This document shows, one piece after another, positions 1 through 6,061 of a stretch of DNA of 15,026 nucleotides. The stretch comes from Nitriliruptor sp040882075 (GTDB taxonomy: Bacteria > Actinomycetota > Nitriliruptoria > Nitriliruptorales > Nitriliruptoraceae): NCBI RefSeq assembly GCF_040882075.1, contig NZ_JBBEBZ010000162.1:1-15026 (forward strand), read 5' to 3'. Under the pieces are notes generated by a model. The model ran no database searches. It was given only the letters and a program-made list of their open reading frames with translations, and had not been told where the DNA came from. A program made the position numbers and the translations under genes. Numbering within the stretch: position 1 is the stretch's first letter; every line of letters begins with the position of its first letter.

Positions 1-118
1 CGACGACCGGCACCCCGTGGTAGGACAGATCGAGATCACCGGCCCGGAGCCGCGCGCCGACACGGTCCGCCGCGGCGTCACGCACCGGCGCCCGCGGCAC
101 CTCGATCGACTCCGACAT
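1..118 (-). CDS. ABC transporter ATP-binding protein, N-terminal fragment (probable iron-siderophore/heme uptake)
   Basis: Only the first 39 codons lie inside the window; the gene runs off the left edge. The start is ATG at 118, with a GGAG five bases upstream. The visible protein reads MSESIEVPRAP and then LRAGDLDLSYHGVPVV, which is the usual first strand of an ABC ATPase (L-x-A-x-x-L-x-x-x-Y-x-x-x-P-V-V) just before the Walker A region, which is not in view. The FecE/FepC-type siderophore ATPases often begin this way. The iron assignment rests mainly on the DtxR/IdeR-type box in its promoter (152-170). From context it would act at the inner face of the membrane and energise import of a ferric siderophore or heme. 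The substrate cannot be read from this fragment, and another ABC family is possible. Confidence 0.7.
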   Translation of the reverse strand, partial: MSESIEVPRAPVRDAAADRVGARLRAGDLDLSYHGVPVV

Positions 119-144
119 CCCTGCTCCACGAACGGCGTGGAGCT

Positions 145-173
145 ACCGTACTTAGGTGAGCCTCACCTAGCAA
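145..173 (-). promoter_or_regulatory. Sigma70-type promoter of the iron ABC ATPase gene
   Basis: On the minus strand, TTGCTA (173-168) and TACGGT (150-145) are separated by exactly 17 bases, the ideal spacing for a housekeeping sigma-factor promoter. Transcription would start near 138, leaving a leader of about 20 bases before the ATG at 118. The spacer is almost entirely occupied by the iron box described separately, so a bound repressor would block polymerase. The hexamers and spacing are seen directly; activity is inferred. Confidence 0.6.
152..170 (-). promoter_or_regulatory. DtxR/IdeR-type iron box
   Basis: The plus-strand sequence TTAGGTGAGCCTCACCTAG is a near-perfect 19-bp palindrome. 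Compared with the known DtxR/IdeR consensus TTAGGTTAGSCTAACCTAA it differs at three positions: the symmetric T-to-G and A-to-C pair, and the last base. It lies between the -35 and -10 hexamers of the promoter reading left into the ABC ATPase gene. In actinobacteria an iron-loaded DtxR/IdeR dimer pair binds such boxes and represses iron-uptake genes. The site predicts iron-dependent repression of the left-edge gene. Confidence 0.85.
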
Positions 174-204
174 CCTGAGCGGCATCGCTCACGTCACGCG
201 ACGG

Positions 205-1134
205 TCACCCCGTGCCGAGCGAGAGCTCCACGGCCGGGGAGCCGACGGTGGGGTCGTCCTCGTCGACGACCGCCAACAGCCGTGGCGCCGCGGCGTCCCC
301 GCGGAGCGCGAGTCCCTCGACCTTGCGGTGCGAGAGCTCCTCGGGCAGCGGGAGGATCTCGACCTCCACCTCGTCCGGCGTCGCACCGAGCAGGGCCAGG
401 ACCGAACCCGCGACCGGGCCGTCCGCGACCGCATCCGGCGCATCCTCCGCGGTCGCCGAGACCAGGATCCGGCCGTCGTGCCACACCACCGCGTCGGTGA
501 TCGCCAGCGGGAGGCCACCGAGGCCGCCGAGGTCGTAGCGTCGGACCTCACCGACCTCGATCGACCCCGGATGGAGGTCGCCCTCGATGGCTCGAACCAG
601 ATCGCGCAGCGGCAGGTCCACGCTGGCCGAGTCGATCCCCGTCGCACCGTGCCCGCGTTGGAACCACCGCAACCGGTCCCCGACCACGCACGCTCCCTCG
701 AGGTTGAGCCCGACCTCGTCGATCCCGAGGGCGTCGCGGACCCGCGCGTAGAGCGGCGCCAGTTCAGCCGAACGCACCGAACAGCCATCGGTGGAGCCGC
801 GGACGAGGACGCCACGTGACCTCGGCGGCAGCGAGCCCGAACCGAGCAGCAGCACCACGTCCCCTCCGGCATCCGGGACGGTGCAGGCCGCTTCGAGGTC
901 CGGCTTGAGGCGCTTGGTCCCATCCTCGTCGGCGAACAGATCCAGCCCGTCGCGCGGTGGCAGGAGCCGGATCCGTTCGATCGAGCCCGTACCCGGCTGC
1001 CACCAGGCCGCGTGGTTCGCGTCGTCCTGCGCGATCAACCAGCCGTCCCCGAACGGCGCCACCGCCGAGGCGGCCCGGACCGGATCGTCCGGACCGAACC
1101 ACAGGCGTTGGGCCGAGACGACATCGATGCGCAC
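205..1134 (-). CDS. Conserved hypothetical protein, beta-propeller-like
   Basis: A 309-residue protein rich in short beta-strand stretches (GWLIAQDDANHAAWW, DVVLLLGSGS, AVVWHDGRILVSA). Three related motifs, KPDLEAA (77-83), NLEGACV (144-150) and KVEGLAL (271-277), recur, as expected for blades of a propeller like those in the esterase-like phytase or DUF6929/DUF6910-type proteins. That family link is from memory and tentative. No signal peptide or membrane segment is visible, so it is probably cytoplasmic. The start chosen is GTG at 1134, with GGAG five bases upstream (1143-1140). The frame is open up to 1236, but that longer form would overlap the upstream gene and begins with low-complexity sequence. 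No enzyme motif is recognised and I give no function. It ends 34 bases before the iron box of the next gene, which has its own promoter. Confidence 0.7.
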   Translation of the reverse strand: MRIDVVSAQRLWFGPDDPVRAASAVAPFGDGWLIAQDDANHAAWWQPGTGSIERIRLLPPRDGLDLFADEDGTKRLKPDLEAACTVPDAGGDVVLLLGSGSLPPRSRGVLVRGSTDGCSVRSAELAPLYARVRDALGIDEVGLNLEGACVVGDRLRWFQRGHGATGIDSASVDLPLRDLVRAIEGDLHPGSIEVGEVRRYDLGGLGGLPLAITDAVVWHDGRILVSATAEDAPDAVADGPVAGSVLALLGATPDEVEVEILPLPEELSHRKVEGLALRGDAAAPRLLAVVDEDDPTVGSPAVELSLGTG

Positions 1135-1186
1135 GGCGGCTCCGGGGCCAGGGCGACGGTCCAGACCCGCCGCCTCGTCAGGTGGC

Positions 1187-2155
1187 TCAGCTCGGCTCGC
1201 CGTAGACGAGCACGTCGGCACCGGTCGGCATGGCATCGTTGGCCCAGAGCCAGTCCATGGCGTCCATCGAGACCCGCACGCAACCGTGCGAGGCGGCGTG
1301 CGCCGGCACGTCGGTGTAACCGTGGAACGCGATGCCGTCCCTGTGGAAGTACTTCGGCCGGTAGAGCTCGCCGAGGTGCGAGGTGCGCCAGCCGTCGATC
1401 TCGCGGTAGATGTCCCAGTCGCCGTTGGGGGTCTCGGCCCAGTAGGTGGTGCCCTCGTGCTCGTAGTACTCCTCGTTGCCTCCGGAGGCGTGGAAGATCC
1501 TCCCGGCCACGCCGTCCTGGACGAGCATCACGATCTGCCGGTCCTCGTCGAACTCGACGACGTACCCCGACGACGATCCGGTGGTGGGCGTCCCGGGGTC
1601 GGCCACGATCGCGCGGGTGTTGGGGCCGTAGATGCCGTCTCGCGCCAACCCGTGGACCTTCTGGATGGCGAGCACGGCGTGTTCGGTCAGCGTGCCGTAG
1701 ACACCGTCGATGGGCCCGATCCAGTAGTCGGCCTCGTGGAGACGACGCTGGAGCGCCTCCACCGCAGCCCCGTCGTCACCGGGTTCGAGCAGCATCGGGA
1801 TCGGCGCTGCCGCCGGCACCAGATCCTCCGCCCGCGCGAGGAACGATGCCATCTGATCGCGGGGGACCGGGACGTCGGCGCAGAAGTCGAGCCCCAGCGC
1901 GTCGCAGCCCGAACTGATCCGAGCCTCGGCGAGCCGCTGGGTGCTGTCCGCGTGGGTACCTCCGGCGTCGTGGAAGTACACCTGATCGGCGGGCGCGAGG
2001 CCGTAGGCAGCCGAGATCAGGCTGGCCATCTGCGCCCGGGAGATGCGTTCGTCCGGGCAGTACCGGTCCGTGTCGCACCCCTGGGTGATGCCGGCATCCA
2101 CCAGCGCGTTGATCGCGCTTCGGTGAGCGAGGGTACGGCTGAGGGCATCCCGGTC
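1187..2155 (-). CDS. L,D-transpeptidase with SLH-like repeats and peptidoglycan-binding domain, 5'-truncated
   Basis: Reading from about 2130 down, the protein shows a damaged first SLH-like repeat (AHRSAINALVDAGITQGC, then RAQMASLIS), a complete second one (FHDAGGTH to RDQMASFLARAEDL, about 1985-1825), a PG_binding_1 domain (AAVEALQRRL and DGIYGPNTRAIV, about 1800-1610) and a YkuD catalytic domain (about 1570-1190). The domain ends in IAFHGYTDVPAHAASHGCVR; the catalytic Cys codon is 1280-1282 and its His neighbour is 1286-1288. Known members are secreted and form 3-3 cross-links in peptidoglycan; the SLH repeats would hold it at the wall. Its N-terminus is missing: there is no signal peptide, and beyond about 2150 the open frame (up to a GTG at 2470) is only the antisense of a plus-strand gene. 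The right boundary given is approximate. The catalytic half is intact, but without a start, promoter or export signal it is probably a broken gene. Confidence 0.75.
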   Translation of the reverse strand, partial: DRDALSRTLAHRSAINALVDAGITQGCDTDRYCPDERISRAQMASLISAAYGLAPADQVYFHDAGGTHADSTQRLAEARISSGCDALGLDFCADVPVPRDQMASFLARAEDLVPAAAPIPMLLEPGDDGAAVEALQRRLHEADYWIGPIDGVYGTLTEHAVLAIQKVHGLARDGIYGPNTRAIVADPGTPTTGSSSGYVVEFDEDRQIVMLVQDGVAGRIFHASGGNEEYYEHEGTTYWAETPNGDWDIYREIDGWRTSHLGELYRPKYFHRDGIAFHGYTDVPAHAASHGCVRVSMDAMDWLWANDAMPTGADVLVYGEPS

Positions 2156-2419
2156 AGGTGGACGACGGCCACCACCGCTGGTGAGGAGCTCGACCGGCGC
2201 GAGGTGACGGTGGCCGACCGGGACGCCGTCGTCATCGAACGCCGATCGGAGGGCGAGGCGCTCCTCCCCGAAGGCGAGGAGAGCTACACCTACATCGTGG
2301 ACCTCGACGGCAGCATCCTGGTGGCGGCGACCTCGAGCGTCGGCGACACCGACCACGACCGCGATCAGGAGATCCTCGACCGGATGATGGAGACGCTCAC
2401 CGTCGACCTCGAGGGCTGA
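2123..2419 (+). pseudogene. 3' fragment of an unidentified gene, 5' end lost
   Basis: The plus-strand frame ending at TGA 2417-2419 has strong third-position G/C and a protein-like sequence: AVVIERRSEGEALLPEGEES, then YTYIVDLDGSILVAATSSVG and RMMETLTVDL. This looks like the C-terminal strand-strand-helix of a small extracytoplasmic or lipoprotein-type domain; I cannot name the family. There is no plausible start: the first usable codon is GTG 2123, with no ribosome-binding site before it, and upstream the frame is antisense to the L,D-transpeptidase gene. Its 5' part therefore appears to have been lost at the same point where the transpeptidase lost its own. It converges on the flavoprotein gene, 37 bases away. 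The left limit is approximate. Confidence 0.6.
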
Positions 2420-2456
2420 CCTCCACGGGCGCGACGTCACCAGCAGCGGTGCAGGC

Positions 2457-3560
2457 TCAGTCGGCCGCACCCAGACGGGACGCCGGGTCGAGTTCGCCCA
2501 GCCCCTCCCCGAACGCGGCTGCGGCGAGTGCGCGCCCGAGCGCCGGCGCCTGCTTGAACAGGTTGTGGCCGGCGACGACCGTGACGCCGGACCCCTGCCA
2601 GGCGGCGACGCCGTCGTCGCTCCACGGGAGGGCGGTCACCCAGCAGTGACGCACGTCGACCGGGTCCGGATCCAGACCGGGCAGGGCTCGTCGCACGTAG
2701 GCGCGGGCGCGCTCGTCGAGCGCCGCGAGCGAGGCCGGATCCACGACCGTGCCGCCCTCGCCGACCTCGACGGTCTCGCTGAGACCGACGGCGTAGCTGC
2801 GGTTCCCCGGCGTCGGCGCGGCGTAGACCCCGGTCTCGCCGAACGCGCCCGATGAGTCCTGGAGACACGCCAGCCGGGGCGGCGGGTCACCCCGCACCGC
2901 GAAGGTCGACCGCACGTGGGCCTGCAGATCGACCGGGGGGTGCAGACCGACCTGCCGCGCGAGCGCGCTGGTGCCCGGCCCGGCACAGACGACGACGTGG
3001 TCGTGCTGTGCCGTCACCCCACCGGCGCGAACCTCGACGGTCCCGCGCGAGGTCGGCCGCACCGTCAGCACCTCGTCGGCGACCAGCCCGTCCCCCACAC
3101 GTTCGACGAGCGCGCGGATCGCGGCCGTCGTCCGGATCGCTCCGCCATCCGCGTCGACCATCGCTGACGCGTCGACGCTCGACATCACGGGCAACCATCC
3201 GTCGATCGCGTCCGCCTCGATCCGCCGGGCCGCGATACCTCCGGCCGCGTCCAGGATCGGCAGCCGTTCGTCGACCGGCGGGCCGAGGGCGACCACACCG
3301 TCGTCCGACACCAGTTCGACCCCGAAGCGCTGCTCCCACTCGCGCCAGATCGCACGCGACCGGCGGGCCATCTCGACCATGCGTGGGTCGTCGTGCGCGT
3401 GGCGGAAGATCCGCGACTCGCCACCCGACTGCCCGTTGCCGGGCACCCCACGTTCGTAGACGGTGACGGCCGCGCCACGTTCGAGCAGCGCATCGGCGGT
3501 CGCGAGGCCGACGATCCCCGCACCGATGACCGCGACGTCGTTCCGGTCGCTCACGTGCAT
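2457..3560 (-). CDS. FAD-dependent oxidoreductase, DAO/monomeric sarcosine oxidase-like
   Basis: A 367-residue protein close to the usual length of monomeric sarcosine or N-methyltryptophan oxidases. Residues 11-18 (VIGAGIVG) and Glu36 form the N-terminal FAD-binding Rossmann motif. GGESRIFRHAHDDP (46-59) matches the flavin-contact segment of the sarcosine oxidases, keeping two Arg (50, 53), while a Gly sits where Bacillus sarcosine oxidase has His45. RHCWVT places Cys306 where those enzymes attach FAD covalently, and GHNLFKQAPALG (331-342) carries the Lys that activates oxygen. It probably oxidises a secondary or N-methylated amino acid in the cytoplasm, releasing H2O2. It starts 11 bases after ehuA on the same strand, so it is very likely the last gene of the ehuBCDA operon. 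ATG 3560 has GGAG only 3 bases away; GTG 3554 is at a better distance and may be the real start. The substrate is unknown. Confidence 0.85.
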   Translation of the reverse strand: MHVSDRNDVAVIGAGIVGLATADALLERGAAVTVYERGVPGNGQSGGESRIFRHAHDDPRMVEMARRSRAIWREWEQRFGVELVSDDGVVALGPPVDERLPILDAAGGIAARRIEADAIDGWLPVMSSVDASAMVDADGGAIRTTAAIRALVERVGDGLVADEVLTVRPTSRGTVEVRAGGVTAQHDHVVVCAGPGTSALARQVGLHPPVDLQAHVRSTFAVRGDPPPRLACLQDSSGAFGETGVYAAPTPGNRSYAVGLSETVEVGEGGTVVDPASLAALDERARAYVRRALPGLDPDPVDVRHCWVTALPWSDDGVAAWQGSGVTVVAGHNLFKQAPALGRALAAAAFGEGLGELDPASRLGAAD

Positions 3561-3571
3561 CCGCTCCGGTG

Positions 3572-4354
3572 TCAGTGCTCGAAGACGGCGCCGAGGAAGT
3601 CCTTGGTGCGCTGCTCCTGCGGGTCGCGTAGCAGCTGGTCGGGCGTCCCGGACTCGAGGATCTGGCCGTGGTCGAACATCACGACCCGGTCGGCGACCTC
3701 GCTCGCGAACCCCATCTCGTGGGTGACCAGCATCATGGTGGTCGCGCCCTCCTCGGCGATGTCACGCAGGACGTTGAGCACCTCGCCGACGAGCTCGGGG
3801 TCGAGCGCGGAGGTCACCTCGTCGAAGAGCATGACGGCCGGCTCGGTCGCCAACGCCCGGGCGATCGCGACGCGCTGCTTCTGGCCGCCGGACAGCTCGC
3901 CCGGCGTGTGGTTGGCGTGATCGGCGAGACCCACCTTCTCGAGCAGCTCCATCCCCCGCTCGCGCGCCTCGTCGCGGCTCTTGCCGTGCACCTTGACCGG
4001 CGCCAGCATGATGTTCTCGAGGGAGCTCATGTGCGGGAACAGGTTGAAGTGTTGGAACACCATCCCGATGTCGGAGCGCACCTCGCGGATGTGCTTCTCG
4101 CCGGCCGGCCTGAGCCCCCGCGGTCCCTCCTGGTGGTAGAGGTGCTTGCCACCCACCTCGATGGTCCCGCTGTCCGGCCGTTCGAGGGTCATGATCAGCC
4201 GCAGGATCGTGGTCTTGCCCGATCCCGATGGACCGATGATGACCACGCGTTCGCCCGGCGTGACATCGAGGTCGAGCTCGCGCAGCACCACGTTGTCACC
4301 GAAGGCCTTGTCGACACCGCGCATGCGCACGGCGGCCGCACCCTTCGGTGACAC
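3572..4354 (-). CDS. ehuA: Ectoine/hydroxyectoine ABC transporter, ATP-binding protein EhuA
   Basis: A 260-residue polar-amino-acid-type ATPase. Walker A is GPSGSGKT (41-48), the Q-loop Gln is 101 (MVFQHFNLFPHMS), the signature is LSGGQ (154-158), Walker B is VMLFDEV (174-180) and the H-loop His is 212. LRLIMTLERPDSG and DEVTSALDPELVGEVLNVLR, and the ending KDFLGAVFEH, are the variants I associate with EhuA rather than with generic GlnQ/ArtP, which usually read LRCLNxLE and MLFDEPTSALDPE. It would hydrolyse ATP to drive uptake through EhuC/EhuD. The start is uncertain. GTG 4354 (13 bases after the ehuD stop) gives the family length. GTG 4330 and a TTG at 4387, which has GGAG seven bases upstream inside ehuD, are alternatives. 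The frame is open to 4450, but that part is the antisense-free overlap with ehuD and not family-like. Confidence 0.85.
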   Translation of the reverse strand: MSPKGAAAVRMRGVDKAFGDNVVLRELDLDVTPGERVVIIGPSGSGKTTILRLIMTLERPDSGTIEVGGKHLYHQEGPRGLRPAGEKHIREVRSDIGMVFQHFNLFPHMSSLENIMLAPVKVHGKSRDEARERGMELLEKVGLADHANHTPGELSGGQKQRVAIARALATEPAVMLFDEVTSALDPELVGEVLNVLRDIAEEGATTMMLVTHEMGFASEVADRVVMFDHGQILESGTPDQLLRDPQEQRTKDFLGAVFEH

Positions 4355-4367
4355 GTCGGCGGAGCCG

Positions 4368-5219
4368 TCAGATCCGTTCGTACGCAAGGCGTCTCTCCAG
4401 TCGTCGTACGAGCCAGGCGGCCGGCAGGCTGACCAGCAGGAAGCCGACACCGATGAGCAGGTAGGGCTCGACCGGCCGGAAGTCCTCGGCGCGGATGGTG
4501 TTGGCGAAGAACAGCAGGCCGGACACCCCGACGACCGCGTCGGCGATCGGGGCGTCCTTGAACCCGGCGATGAGGTAGTTGCCGAGCGCCGGCAGGGTGT
4601 TGGGGACCGCCTGCGGGATGATGATGCGGGTCCACTTGATCCACGGGCTCAGGTTCAGCGCCGTCGCAGCCTCCCACTGGCCCTTGACCACGCTGTTGAT
4701 CCCGGCGCGGTACCCCTCGGAGCAGTAGGTCGCGTAGTGGACACCCAGCCCGACGATCAAGATCTGCACCCCGGACAGCGACACGACGTCGGTCGCGCGG
4801 GTCAGCGCCTGGAGGAAGACCAGCTGCACGAGGATCGGCGTCGAGCGGATGAACTCGATGATCGCCACGGCGGGCCAGGACACGACGCGCAGGCGCGACC
4901 GCCGCGCCAGGGCCATGAGGAACCCGAGCACGACCGCGATGGTGAAGCCGAGCACCGTGGCCCGCGCCGTGACGAACAGTCCACGCAGCATCTGGGGGAT
5001 GAGGTGGAACAGGTACTCCCAGTCGGGCACCACGTCGCGTTCGGCGGTGAAGCGTGACTGGTAGCGGCCGGTGACCTCGCCAGCCCCGACGAGCAGCGAG
5101 AAGCCGATGGTCACCAGGACCATCGGCACGAGCACGTCCGGCCGCCGGTACCAGCGTCGGTGCGGGCGGAACTCCGGGCGGTCGACCGGCTCCGTGGCCT
5201 GCACGGTGGGGGCGCTCAA
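4368..5219 (-). CDS. ehuD: Ectoine/hydroxyectoine ABC transporter, permease EhuD
   Basis: A 283-residue membrane protein of the His/Glu/Gln-type permease family. Hydrophobic segments fall at about 29-46, 86-105, 117-138, 150-167 and 253-273. The EAA loop that docks the ATPase is EAATALNLSPWIKWTRIIIP (183-202), and IEFIRSTPILVQLVF (121-135) is the hallmark second-helix sequence of this family. It would pair with EhuC to form the channel. The first 60 or so residues, with a basic stretch before the first helix, are longer than in typical EhuD proteins. The start chosen is TTG 5219, which overlaps the ehuC stop as TTGA and has GGGAG seven bases upstream; GTG 5204 is the alternative. A longer open frame reaching 5810 is only the shadow of ehuC. 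Confidence 0.85.
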   Translation of the reverse strand: MSAPTVQATEPVDRPEFRPHRRWYRRPDVLVPMVLVTIGFSLLVGAGEVTGRYQSRFTAERDVVPDWEYLFHLIPQMLRGLFVTARATVLGFTIAVVLGFLMALARRSRLRVVSWPAVAIIEFIRSTPILVQLVFLQALTRATDVVSLSGVQILIVGLGVHYATYCSEGYRAGINSVVKGQWEAATALNLSPWIKWTRIIIPQAVPNTLPALGNYLIAGFKDAPIADAVVGVSGLLFFANTIRAEDFRPVEPYLLIGVGFLLVSLPAAWLVRRLERRLAYERI

Positions 5220-5953
5220 TTGCCCGCTCCCGCGATGTTGGCGTCCGAGGGCAGCCGCGGCAGGTCCCCGCTCCGCGCCCGGTACCGCCGTTCGAGCCGC
5301 CACTCCGCCAACCGGAACAGCCCGTTGATCACCTGGGCCACGACGAAGTAGATCATCAGGACGTTGAGGAACAGGACCGTCACGCCCGAGACGCCCGCGC
5401 TGAGCTGTTGCTGGATGAGGTTGCGGCTGGCCTGCATGATGTCGGACATGCCGATGATCGAGACCAGAGCGGTGCCCTTCAGGATCTCGATGGTGAGGTT
5501 GCCGAACGGCGGGAGGATCAACCGCATCGCCTGCGGCAGCACGACGTGACGCAGGCGTTGGCCCGGGCTGAGGTTCAGCGCGATCGACGCCTCGGTCTGG
5601 CCCCGCGGGACCGCGGAGATGGCCCCGCGGACGATCTCGGCGCCGTACCCGCCCATGTTCAGGCCGAGGGCGATGGACGCGAGCATCAGCAGCGACGCCT
5701 GATCGATGTCGAGCATGATCGGCAGGGCGATCGCCATGATCGTCAGCAGGATGATCGACGAGATGCCGCGGGCGAACTCGATGTAGGCCAGCGCGAACCC
5801 GCGCAGCCACGCGAACGGCGACATCCGCATCACGCCGAAGATCAGCGACAGCACCACACCGAGCAGGAACGAGAAGCCGAGCACCTGCAGCGTCAGCTGC
5901 AGGCCATCGAACAGCTGCTGGTACTGCCCGGATCTGAGGATCCAGTCCCCCAC
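5216..5953 (-). CDS. ehuC: Ectoine/hydroxyectoine ABC transporter, permease EhuC
   Basis: A 245-residue permease. Helices fall near 17-40, 52-81, 86-104, 145-168 and 187-214. The EAA loop is EASIALNLSPGQRLRHVVLP (121-140), followed by QAMRLILPPFGN, which is diagnostic of amino-acid-type ABC permeases. YIEFARGISSIILL (57-70) replaces the usual FRGTPLL segment, and this arginine-glycine-isoleucine variant agrees with EhuC. The start is GTG 5953, with GGAAGG seven bases upstream. The stop overlaps the ehuD start, which implies translational coupling. It lies 108 bases after the ehuB stop, with a strong stem-loop in the gap. Confidence 0.85.
   Translation of the reverse strand: MGDWILRSGQYQQLFDGLQLTLQVLGFSFLLGVVLSLIFGVMRMSPFAWLRGFALAYIEFARGISSIILLTIMAIALPIMLDIDQASLLMLASIALGLNMGGYGAEIVRGAISAVPRGQTEASIALNLSPGQRLRHVVLPQAMRLILPPFGNLTIEILKGTALVSIIGMSDIMQASRNLIQQQLSAGVSGVTVLFLNVLMIYFVVAQVINGLFRLAEWRLERRYRARSGDLPRLPSDANIAGAGN
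5227..5231 (-). promoter_or_regulatory. Ribosome-binding site deciding the TTG start of ehuD
   Basis: GGGAG (5231-5227) lies seven bases before the TTG at 5219-5217, inside the last codons of ehuC. The TTG shares two bases with the ehuC stop (TTGA), so ribosomes finishing ehuC can restart on ehuD, as expected for matched permease subunits. This site is the reason to prefer TTG over the GTG at 5204. Confidence 0.6.
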
Positions 5954-6014
5954 ACCGCTGCCTTCCGCGCTCGTCCCAGATCGGCCCGATCCGAACCGAC
6001 GGCCCGGACGGCTG

Positions 6015-6051
6015 GCGGCTCGGACCCGAGGTACCGGTGGATCCGAGCCGC
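6015..6051 (-). promoter_or_regulatory. Intercistronic stem-loop between ehuB and ehuC
   Basis: GCGGCTCGGA (6015-6024) pairs perfectly with TCCGAGCCGC (6042-6051), and the stem extends by a further two G-C pairs after one mismatch. The result is a very stable RNA hairpin with a loop of about 11 bases, just after the ehuB stop (6062). No U-run follows in the minus direction, so it does not look like a simple intrinsic terminator. In other ABC operons such hairpins protect the receptor message or cause partial termination, giving more binding protein than permease. That role is inferred here. Confidence 0.65.
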
Positions 6052-6061
6052 GCCGCGCGGG

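Noticed and set aside
124..142. Hairpin CTCCACG/CGTGGAG covering the ribosome-binding site of the left-edge ABC gene
   Set aside because: The predicted transcription start (about 138) lies inside the upstream arm, so the hairpin would not be complete in the message.
176..191. Small inverted repeat TGAGC/GCTCA as a terminator of the hypothetical gene
   Set aside because: The stem is only 5 bp with a 6-base loop and has no U-run.
791..2122. Very long plus-strand open frame running into the fragment at 2123-2419
   Set aside because: It is antisense to the hypothetical protein and the L,D-transpeptidase, both of which show real motifs. Its translation there is repetitive and lacks family features. 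Only the last part is coding-like.
2156..2470. N-terminal extension of the L,D-transpeptidase frame up to GTG 2470
   Set aside because: It is antisense to a coding-like plus-strand frame, has no signal peptide and no domain similarity, and overlaps the end of the flavoprotein gene.
5220..5810. Upstream extension of the ehuD frame
   Set aside because: It is the out-of-frame shadow of ehuC. The TTG at 5219 with a strong ribosome-binding site explains the real start.
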